Assembly: GCF_025548555.1 (NCBI RefSeq) | Contig: NZ_JAJLPA010000004.1 | Coordinates: 1-64,000 of the forward strand | Direction of reading: 5' to 3' | From: Sphingomonas sp. A2-49 | Lineage (GTDB): Bacteria > Pseudomonadota > Alphaproteobacteria > Sphingomonadales > Sphingomonadaceae | DNA: 64,000 bases | Notes under the pieces: model-generated | Told to the model about the DNA's origin: nothing | Seen by the model: the letters and a program-made list of their open reading frames with translations, nothing else | The model's database searches: none | Translations under genes and position numbers: made by a program | In this document: positions 17,560 to 26,746 of the stretch, one piece after another | Position numbering within the stretch: position 1 is the first letter of the stretch | Layout: every line of letters begins with the position of its first letter

Positions 17560-18441
17560 CTATCGGCGCAGCCGGCGCGTCAGGGGGGCGAGGCGCGGAT
17601 GGCGGGTCGCGCGCTTCGCCGCCGCCACGCCGCCGTCGAACGCGGCCAGCGCCGCCAGCAGCACGCGATTGGACATCGTCGGGCGAAGCACCAGCAGGTC
17701 GGCGCACGCCACACTGGCGGTGGCGAACAGCCGCTTGTGCTGCCCCTCCCCCTCGGTGAAGTCGAGGCATGCGAAACGGTCTTTGAACAGCGCCCGCATC
17801 GCCGCCGCCTGCAACACGACACCGGGCGACAGCGCGCCGAATGCCGGATCGTGGCCGACATGCTCGTAGCGCAGCGTCGCCCCTTCCGCGGTGCAGCACA
17901 GATAGGCGGCGGGCGCACCGCGGACCAGCAGCGCCCACGCGCGCAGCCCGTCCGCCGCGGCAAGCGCATGCAGCCCGGCGAGCGACACCGCGTCGCACGG
18001 CCATCCCGCGTCGAGCAGGCGCGCCTGATAGGTCGTCGCCGACACCGCTTGCGCGATCGGGTGAAAGGCGCCCAGCTCCTGCGGCGTACGATAGGCGCGG
18101 ATCTCGACCCCCGCCGCCGCCGCCCGGCGGCACTTGCGCGCCAGCGTCGCCCGCGCCGATCGGGACAGCCCCGCATGCCAGCGATCGTGCCCGATCGTCA
18201 GGTCGGCGTGGTAGCGCATGTAGCGCTGGCGCACCGCGATCAGCCGCCCCGCCGCATCGACCTCGCCGAGGCGGGATGCTGGCAGCGAGGTGACCAGATA
18301 GCCGTCGCCCCCCGCCGGCGGCAGCGGCGGCACATGCCCTGCCAGCGCGGCATCGAGCGACAAGGCGACGCGGACGAGATCGCGGCGGACCGACAGCAGT
18401 GTCCGGGCGCCGATGCGGAACGGCACCGCCGTACCGCTCAA
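17560..18441 (-). CDS. CelD/FemAB-like GNAT acyltransferase
   Basis: The roughly 293-residue protein resembles the Acetyltransf_6 (CelD/BcsL) branch of the GNAT/FemAB superfamily. It has a central GNAT-like fold with [28 protein letters not shown], the acceptor block [15 protein letters not shown] and a terminal [13 protein letters not shown], a motif common in exopolysaccharide-linked acyltransferases. The start is uncertain: a TTG at 18439-18441 overlaps the deacetylase stop (TTGA), and a GTG lies five codons further on. Pairing with the deacetylase suggests modification of a surface glycan. The acyl donor and acceptor are unknown. Confidence 0.72.
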   Translation of the reverse strand: MSGTAVPFRIGARTLLSVRRDLVRVALSLDAALAGHVPPLPPAGGDGYLVTSLPASRLGEVDAAGRLIAVRQRYMRYHADLTIGHDRWHAGLSRSARATLARKCRRAAAAGVEIRAYRTPQELGAFHPIAQAVSATTYQARLLDAGWPCDAVSLAGLHALAAADGLRAWALLVRGAPAAYLCCTAEGATLRYEHVGHDPAFGALSPGVVLQAAAMRALFKDRFACLDFTEGEGQHKRLFATASVACADLLVLRPTMSNRVLLAALAAFDGGVAAAKRATRHPRLAPLTRRLRR

Positions 18442-19385
18442 CCCGCGCGTTCCGACACCCAGTTCGACCAGAGCTGTTCGGCCTGGCGCAACCGGCGCCG
18501 CACCGCATGCGCGCCGAGCGGCACGTCGTCGCGGTCGAGCGGCAGCGGCGGCCGGTCCGCGAAATGCACCGTCGGCAGCGTGTCGCGCCGGTCCGCGAGC
18601 AGGCGGCAGAGCGCATCGAAGCGGCGGACGTGCACCGCATTGGCCCGCGTGCCACGGCGGTTGGCGAGTTCGAAGCCGTGGCTGACGATCGTGACCGCCG
18701 CGTGGCGCCGCGCCACCGCATGGTCGAGCGCCGCGGCGGCCTCGGCGCTCGACAGCGCGCACAGCTGAAACGTCCGCAGGCAGGCGGGGGCATCCTCGAC
18801 CACCGTCACCGGCACCTCGACGACGTGCCGCACGACCGGCGCGATCCGCTCCGCGGGCAGGCCGAGGCGGCTCGCCATCTCGGCGCCGTTGTGGCTGCTG
18901 TCGTAGGTGAAGCCCAGCGATGCCAGCGCGCGCAGCGTGTCGTCGTTGGCGGCATAGCATCCCGCGCGGAACGCGATCGGATGCGGCGCGCCCGCGGCGA
19001 CGAGCAGCTCGGTCGCGCGAGCGATCAGCGCGGCCTGCTCGTCGCGCGTGTAGCGATACAGCTGGACGGGCGCCTGCCGCGCGCCGCGGTCGCCCGCCTG
19101 CGCGCCGGCCCATTGGGGATGGAGATGCAATTGCACCTCCTGATCCGCCGAGCGGATCGCATCGATCATCCGCCGGATCGGTTCCAGCCCGAAGACCAGC
19201 GCGGGCATGGGGTCGACGAAGAAACAGGCCTTCAGCCCATGCCGCGCCAGCCGCTCGAGCTGATAGGCGAGGCCGACACCGGCGGGCTCGATCGAGCGCG
19301 CGTAGATCGCCGCGGCGTCGAGCCCGGCGGCATGGTGGCGCCAGGCGAATTCGGTATCGACGGTCAGGAAGACGCTGGTCGTCAT
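18438..19385 (-). CDS. Polysaccharide deacetylase-like protein (NodB/CE4-related fold)
   Basis: The 315-residue protein begins with FLTVDTEFAW, which supplies the catalytic/metal Asp pair of the NodB fold. It continues with the QLHLHPQW His motif near 93-100 and the FRAGCY block near 145. No signal peptide is evident, so the substrate may be a lipid-linked cytoplasmic precursor. This branch of divergent NodB-like proteins accompanies exopolysaccharide genes in sphingomonads. The next gene, a CelD/FemAB-like acyltransferase, starts at or inside its stop codon. Deacetylation followed by re-acylation is a plausible but unproven joint role. Confidence 0.75.
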   Translation of the reverse strand: MTTSVFLTVDTEFAWRHHAAGLDAAAIYARSIEPAGVGLAYQLERLARHGLKACFFVDPMPALVFGLEPIRRMIDAIRSADQEVQLHLHPQWAGAQAGDRGARQAPVQLYRYTRDEQAALIARATELLVAAGAPHPIAFRAGCYAANDDTLRALASLGFTYDSSHNGAEMASRLGLPAERIAPVVRHVVEVPVTVVEDAPACLRTFQLCALSSAEAAAALDHAVARRHAAVTIVSHGFELANRRGTRANAVHVRRFDALCRLLADRRDTLPTVHFADRPPLPLDRDDVPLGAHAVRRRLRQAEQLWSNWVSERAG

Positions 19386-19511
19386 CCTCCCGATCCTAAC
19401 CGCTGCGCGTGAACAAATGCCTAGGAGCGGCCGCCATCACGGACCGGACCGGTCTTTTCGTCCCGTCGGCGTCCCGGAAGCGGCTCCCAAGGCCGACCGT
19501 GCAGCCACGCG

Positions 19512-22310
19512 TCACGGCACGATGCCATAGCGCCGGTAATCCTCGTCGATGCGCGGGCGCAGCGTGCGCGCGGCGATCAGGTCCGCCTTCGCCCCGGGCT
19601 TGCCCTGTTTGCCCAGGATCACGCCGCGCATGTACAGGCTGGCCGCCTCGTCGGGCGAGACGTCGAGCGAGGCCGCGAGATCGGCAAGCGCATCGTCCAG
19701 CCGGTTCATGCGAAAGAAGACCATCGCCCGGCTGTCGAGCGCCGCGCTGGTCGAATCGCTCAGCTCGATCGAGCGGGTGCAATCCTTGAGCGCAGTATCG
19801 AGCGCGACGTTCAGCGTGCCCTTGAGCCAGCAGCGGCTGTTGAGCAGCGCGGGATTGCCGGGGCTCGCGGCGACGGCCTGGTCGATCGCGACGATCGCGG
19901 CGTCGCGGTCGCCCGTCCGCGCCAGCACATCGGCCTTGAGCGCGATCATCGCCGCCTTGCTCTTGCCGCCGGCATCGATCCGCTCCTGCACCAGCCCCAA
20001 TGCCGCGTCCTTCTCGCCGCGATCGGCGCGCAGCAACGCGAGCTGTTCGACCGTATCGTCGAGCGCCGGGTCGAGCGCCTGCGCCGCGATCAGGTCGGCG
20101 AGCGCCTTGTCCGTCTCGCCGCCCTGCCGATGGAGCCGCGCGCGCCAGGTGTAGCTGCCCACCGCCGGCGTGATCGCGATCGCGCGGTCCAGATCGGCGA
20201 TCGCGAGCGACCGCTCGTAGATGCGTTCGCGGAACCAGGCGCGGTTGGTATAGGCGCTCGCCTCGTCGGGCGTGTCGGCGATGCCGCGGTCGTAGAGCGC
20301 CGCGATCCGCGCGAAGCCGCCGGCGCGCTTCACCGCCGCGATCCGGGCGTACTGGCTCGGCAGGTCGGCGGGCGCGACGATGCTGAGCAGGCGGTTCTTC
20401 GCCGCCGCGATCGCCCGGCGGTTGGCGGGGATCTCCGCCGCAGGCACCTCCGCGCCGGTGCTCGTGGTGCGATCGTCGAGCGTCACCGTACCACCCTCGT
20501 TGCGCACCGTGCGGGTGATCGTGATCCCGGCCATCGGCGCCGCGAAGCGCTCGTCGCCGTCCAGCACATAGCCCTTGCCGCCGTCGGGCAGCCGGATGCG
20601 CGTGACGGCACGATAGGTGGCGGCATCGCCGGTCGCGACCGGCATCGCCGCCCAGGCGGTGCGGGTCCGGTCGGGCTCGAACTTCATATCGGTCATCACC
20701 TTGTCGATGACGCTGCGGAAGCGCTGGTCGGTTCGGGTCCAGTCCGGATAGGCGATGCCGGTCACCGACACGGTGGCGGTGCCGGTCGCCGGGTCGAAGA
20801 CGAGCTTGCGATCGACCAGCGTCGCGGATCCGACCAGCCCCTCGGTCATCCGGGTCGCCATCGTCCGGATATCGTCCTTGCTCGCCTGCGCCTGCGCCGC
20901 CTGGAGCATCTGCGCGATACGGCCGCGCAACGTGATCGACGCGGTCATCGGGGCGGGCAGCCCGATGCCCGCGCTCTCGTCCAGGTCGATCGCCGCCTCG
21001 ATATCGGGACGGGCATGGGGTCGCAGCGGGATCGCGACCAGCGCCGCGCCCTGCGCCCGCACCGGCAGCACCCAGCGAAAGCCCGGCGTGTCGCGCAGGT
21101 CGGCGAGCCGCGCGCCCGCATCGGTGCCGTCGAGCCACAGCGTCTCGCCGCCGACGGTCGCCTTGACCAGGATGTGATCGAACGCCCCCGGCGTCGGCAG
21201 CCGTTCCGGCACGAGGTCGCCGAGCTTGCTGTTGGCGAGCACCGGTTCCGCCGCGATCTCCAGCCCGCGCAGCAGCGCGAGCAGCATCAGCGTCTTGGCC
21301 TTGCAGTCGCCATAACGCAGCTCCCACGTCTGCGCGGGGCTTTGCGGCCGGTAATTGCCCTGGTCCATGCCGTTGAACAGATAGCGGACCTGATCCTGCA
21401 CCAGCTGCAGCGCGGCGGCGGTCCGTTGCATCGGATCGGTCGACGCTTCCTTGATGCGGGCGAGTTCGCCGGCGAGCGGGCTGCCCGGCGCGATCAGCCC
21501 GTCGGTGGCATAGAGCGGCGCCATCACCGCAGCGACGCTTCCCCAGTCGGGAAAGCTGGTCGCCTCCAGCACGTTGAGCTTCTGGTAGCGGGCGGGCACG
21601 TCGGCGGGCAGCTCGGGCTGTTTGGCGAGCGGCAGCGGGATGCTGATCTCGCGATAGCCGCCGGCGACGGTTTCCGCCGGCCGCGGCGCGTCCAGATACA
21701 GCTTCCATTTCACCGCATCGGCGGCGGGCCACAGCAGGCGCGCGCGGGCATAGCCGATCTTGAGCGGCGCGGCGGGCAGCGGCTGGAACCCCTGCACCTT
21801 GCCTGCCAGCACCGCATCCCGGCGCGTCACCGACGACGTCACGTGCAGCACGTCGCCGACGCGCAGCCCCTCCACCGCCATCGTCGCGGTCAGCATGCCG
21901 TCGAGCGTGCGCTGTTCGAGCTGCTGTTCGCGCCGCAGGACGTCGAACCCCTTGCCCGCGGCCAGCAGGTCGATGTGCTGGGCGCCGCGGATGATCTCCG
22001 CCCGGTGGACGATCAGGTCGCCCGCCGCGGGTTGCCATTGCAGGCTGACCGTGCCGGCCTGCCCGAGCATCTCCGGCGATGCGATGCGCGTCGCGGTGTC
22101 GCTATATTGCCAGACCTCGCCCGCCTCGAGCCGCTGCTGGTTGTCGAGCAGCAGCAGCACCGGCGCGTCGGCGGCGATCCCCGTCGCATCGATCGGCGGC
22201 GCCGGCTTCACCCATGCGGGCACGGGCCGATAGACGACCTTGTCCGCCGCCTGCGCGGCCCAACTCGCAGACCCGAACAGCGCCAGAAGCGCCAGCCGCC
22301 GCATCGTCAT
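19512..22310 (-). CDS. DUF3857/transglutaminase-like protein with C-terminal TPR repeats
   Basis: The 932-residue secreted protein starts with a signal peptide (MTMRRLALLALFGSASWAAQA). DUF3857 occupies about residues 50-260. A transglutaminase-like core follows, with a full Cys-His-Asp triad at about C336 (YGDCKAKT), H379 (AFDHILVK) and D394 (LWLDGTD). The last 300 residues form TPR-like repeats. DUF3857-transglutaminase proteins are common in Bacteroidetes and sphingomonads; they probably act as periplasmic proteases or amidases, with no confirmed substrate. The ATG at 22308-22310 is chosen because it precedes the signal peptide. uvrC lies 74 bp upstream on the same strand. Confidence 0.85.
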   Translation of the reverse strand: MTMRRLALLALFGSASWAAQAADKVVYRPVPAWVKPAPPIDATGIAADAPVLLLLDNQQRLEAGEVWQYSDTATRIASPEMLGQAGTVSLQWQPAAGDLIVHRAEIIRGAQHIDLLAAGKGFDVLRREQQLEQRTLDGMLTATMAVEGLRVGDVLHVTSSVTRRDAVLAGKVQGFQPLPAAPLKIGYARARLLWPAADAVKWKLYLDAPRPAETVAGGYREISIPLPLAKQPELPADVPARYQKLNVLEATSFPDWGSVAAVMAPLYATDGLIAPGSPLAGELARIKEASTDPMQRTAAALQLVQDQVRYLFNGMDQGNYRPQSPAQTWELRYGDCKAKTLMLLALLRGLEIAAEPVLANSKLGDLVPERLPTPGAFDHILVKATVGGETLWLDGTDAGARLADLRDTPGFRWVLPVRAQGAALVAIPLRPHARPDIEAAIDLDESAGIGLPAPMTASITLRGRIAQMLQAAQAQASKDDIRTMATRMTEGLVGSATLVDRKLVFDPATGTATVSVTGIAYPDWTRTDQRFRSVIDKVMTDMKFEPDRTRTAWAAMPVATGDAATYRAVTRIRLPDGGKGYVLDGDERFAAPMAGITITRTVRNEGGTVTLDDRTTSTGAEVPAAEIPANRRAIAAAKNRLLSIVAPADLPSQYARIAAVKRAGGFARIAALYDRGIADTPDEASAYTNRAWFRERIYERSLAIADLDRAIAITPAVGSYTWRARLHRQGGETDKALADLIAAQALDPALDDTVEQLALLRADRGEKDAALGLVQERIDAGGKSKAAMIALKADVLARTGDRDAAIVAIDQAVAASPGNPALLNSRCWLKGTLNVALDTALKDCTRSIELSDSTSAALDSRAMVFFRMNRLDDALADLAASLDVSPDEAASLYMRGVILGKQGKPGAKADLIAARTLRPRIDEDYRRYGIVP

Positions 22311-22384
22311 ATCCGAAACACCCCCAACCGTCGCACGCAGTCTAGCGCCGGGCGGTGCAGCGGCAATGCAGAAACGGAGGCCGT

Positions 22385-24316
22385 TCAGCGCGCGTGATAG
22401 AAGTCGTAGACCTGTTGCGCGACACCGGCGGATACCCCCGGCGCCTTTTGCAGGTCTTCGAGGCTGGCGTTGCGCACCGCGCGGCCCGTCCCGAAATGCA
22501 TCAGCAGCGCCTTCTTGCGCGCCGGGCCGATGCCCGGCACCTCGTCGAGCGGGCTCGCGCCGATCGCCTTCGAGCGCTTGTCGCGATGCGCGCCGATCGC
22601 GAAGCGGTGTACCTCGTCGCGCAGCCGCTGGAGGTAGAAGAGCACCGGCGCGTTGACCGGCAGCTGGAATTCGCGCCCGTCGAGCATGTGGAACACCTCG
22701 CGCCCGTCGCGGCCGTGATGCGGCCCCTTGGCGACGCCGACCATGCACACGTCCTCGATGCCGAGATCCTCCAGCACGGCCTTCGCCGCATGCAGCTGCG
22801 GCTTGCCGCCGTCGATCAGCACCAGATCCGGCCAGGTTCCGTCATCGCGATCGGGCGCCTCGTCCAGCTGGCGGGCGAAGCGGCGGCGGAACACCTCGCG
22901 CATCATGCCGACGTCGCTGTCGGTCGCCGCCTCGTTCCCCTTGATGTTGAACTTGCGATACTGGCCCTTGCGAAACCCTTCCGGCCCGGCGACGACCATC
23001 GCACCCAGCGCGTTGGTGCCCTGGATATGGCTGTTGTCGTAGACCTCGATCCGGTCGGGCGGCTCGGGCAGGTCGAACAGCTCGGCAACCTCGCGCAGCA
23101 GCCGCGCCTGCGTCGTGCTCTCCGCCAGCCGCCGCTCCAGCGCCTCGATCGCGTTGCGCTTGGCCTGTTCCATCAGCCGCCGCCGGTCGCCGCGCTGCGG
23201 CACCGACAGCGCGACCTTGTAGCCGGCGCGCTCCCCCAGCGCCTCGCCCAGCAACGCGCCTTCCGACAGCTCGCGATCGAGCAGGATCGTCTTGGGCGGG
23301 GGCAGCTCCTCGTAGAACTGGGTGAGGAAGCTCGCCAGCACCTCGTCCTCGGGCACCTCGTTGGTGTGCTGCGGAAAGAAGCTGCGATGCCCCCAGTTCT
23401 GGCCGCCGCGGATGAAGAACGCCTGGATGCCCATCGTCCCGTCCTTGCAGGCAAGCGCGAACACGTCGGCGTCGCCGACCCCTTCCGCGTTGATCGCCTG
23501 CGTTCCCTGGACGAAGGTCAACGCCTTCAGCCGGTCGCGCAGCAGCGCGGCCAGTTCGAAGTCCATGTTCTCCGCCGCGACCTGCATCTGCGCGCCGAGC
23601 TTGCCCTGCACCTTGGTCGACTTGCCCGCCAGGAAGTCGCGGCAATCGTCGACCAGTTCCTTGTAGCCCGCGACGTCGATCCGGCCGACGCACGGCGCCG
23701 AGCAGCGCTTGATCTGGTAGAGCAGGCACGGCCGGTCACGCGTCTTGAAAAACCCGTCGGTGCACGAGCGCAGCAGGAACAGCTTCTGCAAGGCGTTGAG
23801 CGTGTTGTTGACGCTGCCCGCGCTGGCGAACGGGCCATAATAATTGCCCGCCGCGCGGCGCGCGCCGCGATGCTTCTGCACGCGCGGGAAATCGTGGTCG
23901 CCGCGCAGCAGGATGAAGGGGAAGGATTTGTCGTCGCGCAACAGCACGTTGTAGGCGGGGCGGTAGCGCTTGATGAGCTGCGCCTCGAGCAGCAGCGCCT
24001 CCGCCTCGTTGTTGGTGGTGACGATCGTCATCGACCGGGTCTGCGCGATCATCCGCTGGAGCCGCTTGGTCAGGCCCTTCACCTGCGTGTAATTGGCCAC
24101 CCGCTGCTTCAGCGACCGTGCCTTGCCGACGTACAGCACGTCGCCCTTGGCATCCTGCATCCGATAGACGCCGGACCGCGTCGGCAGCGTATTTAGGACG
24201 TTGCGGATCGCGGCGATCCCTGCGTCGAGATCCGGCGTATCGGACCCGCGGACGGTATAGGTGGCGCGTTCTTCGTTGAATCGATCGGGCGGACCGTAGG
24301 ACGACATGCCCGCCAT
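22385..24316 (-). CDS. uvrC: Excinuclease ABC subunit C
   Basis: The 643-residue endonuclease makes both incisions in nucleotide excision repair. The N-terminal GIY-YIG domain (SGVYRMQDAKGDVLYVGKAR near 48-67) cuts 3' of the lesion. A Cys-rich region (residues about 180-200) and a UVR motif follow. The RNase-H-like domain (EVYDNSHIQGTN and LVLIDGGKPQL) cuts 5', and the protein ends in a helix-hairpin-helix pair (DEVPGIGPARKKALL). ATG starts at 24316 and 24307 are both possible; the longer is given. The length is usual. Confidence 0.96.
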   Translation of the reverse strand: MAGMSSYGPPDRFNEERATYTVRGSDTPDLDAGIAAIRNVLNTLPTRSGVYRMQDAKGDVLYVGKARSLKQRVANYTQVKGLTKRLQRMIAQTRSMTIVTTNNEAEALLLEAQLIKRYRPAYNVLLRDDKSFPFILLRGDHDFPRVQKHRGARRAAGNYYGPFASAGSVNNTLNALQKLFLLRSCTDGFFKTRDRPCLLYQIKRCSAPCVGRIDVAGYKELVDDCRDFLAGKSTKVQGKLGAQMQVAAENMDFELAALLRDRLKALTFVQGTQAINAEGVGDADVFALACKDGTMGIQAFFIRGGQNWGHRSFFPQHTNEVPEDEVLASFLTQFYEELPPPKTILLDRELSEGALLGEALGERAGYKVALSVPQRGDRRRLMEQAKRNAIEALERRLAESTTQARLLREVAELFDLPEPPDRIEVYDNSHIQGTNALGAMVVAGPEGFRKGQYRKFNIKGNEAATDSDVGMMREVFRRRFARQLDEAPDRDDGTWPDLVLIDGGKPQLHAAKAVLEDLGIEDVCMVGVAKGPHHGRDGREVFHMLDGREFQLPVNAPVLFYLQRLRDEVHRFAIGAHRDKRSKAIGASPLDEVPGIGPARKKALLMHFGTGRAVRNASLEDLQKAPGVSAGVAQQVYDFYHAR

Positions 24317-24398
24317 GTAGGAGTCGCAGCGGTGCGGGGCTAGGGGGATGGTGCGGGGCGAAGGGGCAGACTCTGCGCCCGGCCCGCCCCAATCGGCC

Positions 24399-24493
24399 CG
24401 TCATTCCCGCGAAGGCGGATGCCCACATGCGTGCGTTCCCGATGGAGTCGCGCAGCCAGCCGGTATGGATCCCCGCTTTGGGGGGGGATGACG
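24399..24493. repeat. Imperfect inverted repeat of the 'CGTCATTCCCGCGAAGGCGG' type
   Basis: The uvrC upstream gap (24317-24546) contains a left arm CGTCATTCCCGCGAAGGCGG (24399-24418). A complementary right arm at about 24472-24493 (CCCGCTTTGGGGGGGGATGACG) faces it with several mismatches. Arms of this sequence are familiar dispersed intergenic repeats in Proteobacteria. The internal 55 bp is not repetitive. It could extrude as a hairpin in the uvrC promoter region. The rest of the gap shows no gene. Confidence 0.6.
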
Positions 24494-24546
24494 TGTTCGA
24501 ACGGGAAGGATGTCGCCCGCCCCCGTCGTCCCCACGGGAACCGGCC

Positions 24547-24948
24547 TCAGCGCCCGACCGGCAACGCCCGCCGGCTCTCGACCTTCTTGATTGGCGGCGG
24601 CGCACCTTCGATCGCGGCGAGGTCGCGCTCGACCTGCGCGAGCAGCGTCGCGGTCATCTGGCCGCCGCTCAGCGGCGCGAGCTTGCGCAGCGACAGGCCC
24701 TCGAACTTCGGGAGATTCTCGTCGCTGCTCAGGCCGGGCACATCGCGGTCGAGCACCGCCTTGGCGCGCGGATCGGCGATCAACGTGGCGATCGGCGTAT
24801 CGAGCGAGAATCCCGTGGCCGCCGCAGGCGCTACCGGCACCGGCGCCTGCGCCGCGGGCAGGTCGAGCGCGAACCGGTCGGCCGCGGCCGCGGCGGCGGA
24901 GGGTTGCTGCTGGCCGGCGATCAGCAGCAGGGACAGCAGGATCGGCAT
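24547..24948 (-). CDS. Small secreted protein, function unknown
   Basis: The 133-residue protein has an N-terminal signal-like segment (MPILLSLLLIAGQQQ) and an Ala-rich linker. A folded module at about residues 45-115 reads LDTPIATLIADPRAKAVL, then GLSLRKLAPLSGGQM and LAQVERDLAAI. The module has the look of a conserved helical domain sometimes seen appended to secreted hydrolases, but no function is established. It is flanked by uvrC and an SMR exporter, which give no functional hint. The start is set by the signal peptide. Confidence 0.6.
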   Translation of the reverse strand: MPILLSLLLIAGQQQPSAAAAAADRFALDLPAAQAPVPVAPAAATGFSLDTPIATLIADPRAKAVLDRDVPGLSSDENLPKFEGLSLRKLAPLSGGQMTATLLAQVERDLAAIEGAPPPIKKVESRRALPVGR

Positions 24949-25036
24949 CGGATCACCTCGTCGGGGCGCCGCCCGACCGGGGTGCGCGCAGCCTTGTACC
25001 ACACCGGCTCCGCCGCGAAAGGTCCCGGTCGGCCGC

Positions 25037-25357
25037 TTATGCCTGCGCGAACATCTTGGTCCCGACGATGCCGATGACGGTCAGCGCCATGAAGCCCGCC
25101 TGCACGGCGCCGACCCGGTCGCCGAACAGGAAGATGCCGCCGATGATGACGCCGACGGCGCCACAGCCGGTCCACACCGCATAGGCGGTGCCGGCGGGCA
25201 GGCCGCGCATCGCCAGCGCGAGCAGGCCCATGTTCACGAACGACAGGACGATCGGCACGCTGGACGCGGTCCACGTCCCCAGCGTCGCCGCCCATTTCAG
25301 GCTGAGCGCCCAGCAGATTTCGGTAAAGACGGCGACGGCGAGGATTGCCCACGACAT
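25037..25357 (-). CDS. Small multidrug resistance (SMR) exporter, SugE/Gdx-like
   Basis: The 106-residue protein has four transmembrane helices and the essential membrane-embedded glutamate E13 (FTEICWALSLKWA). The E-x-x-W-A pattern in TM1 and the GTAYAVWTGCGAVG segment in TM3 are nearer to SugE/Gdx guanidinium exporters than to EmrE. It would act as a dual-topology dimer in the inner membrane. No guanidine riboswitch could be recognised in the 130 bp upstream, so the substrate assignment stays tentative. Confidence 0.85.
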   Translation of the reverse strand: MSWAILAVAVFTEICWALSLKWAATLGTWTASSVPIVLSFVNMGLLALAMRGLPAGTAYAVWTGCGAVGVIIGGIFLFGDRVGAVQAGFMALTVIGIVGTKMFAQA

Positions 25358-25490
25358 GGATGTGACTCCTTCGCGGGCTCGTGATGACAGGACCGCGCCG
25401 GAAACCCGGGAAGAGACGCGCGTCGGTAAGGCACTGTCACGCCCGTCGGGGGACATGCGCTGATCGGTGGAGAGGAGAGCCCTCGGGGAA

Positions 25491-25540
25491 GTCCCCCCTC
25501 CATCACCGCTTCGCGGTGCCATCTCCCCGTGCCGGGGAGG
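25491..25540. repeat. Half copy of the cloverleaf-type intergenic repeat (copy B)
   Basis: Downstream of atpF, the stretch CCCCCCTCCATC, hairpin ACCGC-TTC-GCGGT, then CTCCCCGTGCCGGGGAG corresponds to the right half of the elements at 2985-3110 and 34973-35100. The left half is missing. The perfect hairpin CTCCCC-GTGC-CGGGGAG near its right end may stabilise or end the atp transcript. Confidence 0.7.
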
Positions 25541-25549
25541 ATCGTGAGC

Positions 25550-26191
25550 TCAGTTGGGGCGGCCGAGCCCCGTGATCGCGCGGTCGATCATCGACCGGTC
25601 GGCGCCGGCGTCGTGATGCTCGGCGATCAGCGTCGCCGCCGCCCGCGTCGCGGTTTCGGCGGCGAGCGCGCGCACTTCGGCGATCGCATTGCGTTCGGCG
25701 GCGGCGATCTTGTCCTCGGCGCGCTTGGTGCGGCGGGCCATCAGATCCTCCGCATCGCGCTTCGCCTTGGCGATGATCTGGTTCGCCTCCTGCTGCGCAT
25801 GCTGGCGCATGGTCACGGCGTCGGCCTCGGCAGCCTTCGCCTTGGCCTCATACTCTGCACGCAGCCGCTCGGCATCGGCACGCAGCGCCTTGGCCTCGTC
25901 GAGCTGGGCGCGAACGCCCGCGATCTGCTTGTCGAGCGATGCCGCGATCTTCGCGGGTACCTTCACGATCAGCATCCCCACCAGCACGACGAGCGCGGCG
26001 ATGCCGACCCAGCCGGTGGTGTTGAAGCCCAGCGCGGTCGCTTCCGCGACATGCTCCGCACCGGGTTCGGACACGTTCGCGGTCAGCTGGCTGCCGTCGC
26101 GCACGTCGCGCGTCTGCAGGCCCTGCGTCTCGGTCGCGTCGGCAAGGTTTGCGGCGACGGCGGCATCGCCGTTGACGACGGGATTAGCCAT
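25550..26191 (-). CDS. atpF: F0F1 ATP synthase subunit b
   Basis: The 213-residue stator subunit has one membrane helix at about 60-80 (GWVGIAALVVLVGMLIVKV) and a long charged coiled coil (about 85-190) that reaches the F1 head. A Gln/Asn-rich N-terminal extension of about 55 residues precedes the membrane helix. This makes the protein longer than the usual 155-165 residues. The start codon lies inside the end of the b' gene (8-bp overlap ATGGCTAA), which indicates coupled translation for equimolar b and b'. Confidence 0.92.
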   Translation of the reverse strand: MANPVVNGDAAVAANLADATETQGLQTRDVRDGSQLTANVSEPGAEHVAEATALGFNTTGWVGIAALVVLVGMLIVKVPAKIAASLDKQIAGVRAQLDEAKALRADAERLRAEYEAKAKAAEADAVTMRQHAQQEANQIIAKAKRDAEDLMARRTKRAEDKIAAAERNAIAEVRALAAETATRAAATLIAEHHDAGADRSMIDRAITGLGRPN

Positions 26192-26678
26192 GAGCGCTGG
26201 TCCTCCGTACCGCATCCGCGGCGGCATCGATGCCGACGGTCAGGCCCGACACCTTGGTCACCAGTTCCTGCGCGACGTCCGCCGCGACCGACTGGAGGTT
26301 GAGCATCGCCGCCGCCTTGGCGTTGCCGACGGCGAGGTCGTGATGGGCCATCCGCTCGGCGAGTTCCGCATCGGCGGACCGCATCTGGCTTTCGGTGGTC
26401 TTGGCGGCCTGCGCCTTGGCGGCGCTGGTCTCGGCGAGCGCGGCGGCGCGCGCCTCGTCCATCTTCAGGCGCCATGCCGCCTCCACCGTGTCGGCGGACA
26501 GGCGCGCCTGTTCGGCCGCGGCGAGGTCGGCCGCGATCTGGCCTTCACGCGCGTCGACGGTCGCGATGACCCTGGGCACCATCATCTTGCCGATCCCGAA
26601 GTACAGGATGCCGAAGGTGATGAGCAGCCAGAAGATCTGCGAGGCGTAGGTGGCGGCGATCTGCGAAATCTGGGGCAT
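26184..26678 (-). CDS. atpG: F0F1 ATP synthase subunit b'
   Basis: The 164-residue second stator subunit is found in alphaproteobacteria, cyanobacteria and chloroplasts. A membrane helix at about 8-28 (YASQIFWLLITFGILYFGI) is followed by MMVPRVIATVDAREG, the family signature, and an Ala/Glu-rich coiled coil. The start MPQISQIA at 26676-26678 is preferred over an upstream in-frame extension. It overlaps atpF by 8 bp. The gene is named atpG or atpF' in different schemes. Confidence 0.92.
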   Translation of the reverse strand: MPQISQIAATYASQIFWLLITFGILYFGIGKMMVPRVIATVDAREGQIAADLAAAEQARLSADTVEAAWRLKMDEARAAALAETSAAKAQAAKTTESQMRSADAELAERMAHHDLAVGNAKAAAMLNLQSVAADVAQELVTKVSGLTVGIDAAADAVRRTSAHG

Positions 26679-26699
26679 GGTGACCTCGAGCTGTCCACC

Positions 26700-26729
26700 G
26701 GACCGCCCCCGCATGCACGGGGACGGTCC
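26700..26729 (-). other. Intercistronic hairpin after atpE
   Basis: Arms GGACCGCCCCCG (26700-26711) and CGGGGACGGTCC (26718-26729) form a 12-bp stem with one mismatch and a 6-nt loop, between the atpE stop and the b' start. There is no U-tract, so it is not an ordinary terminator. Such structures can protect or process the upstream mRNA, which would help make excess c subunit. Confidence 0.55.
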
Positions 26730-26746
26730 GGCCGGACGGCTTGTTG

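Noticed and set aside
25358..25490. Guanidine riboswitch before the SMR exporter
   Set aside because: Neither the paired ACGR loops of the mini-ykkC class nor the longer ykkC core could be traced.
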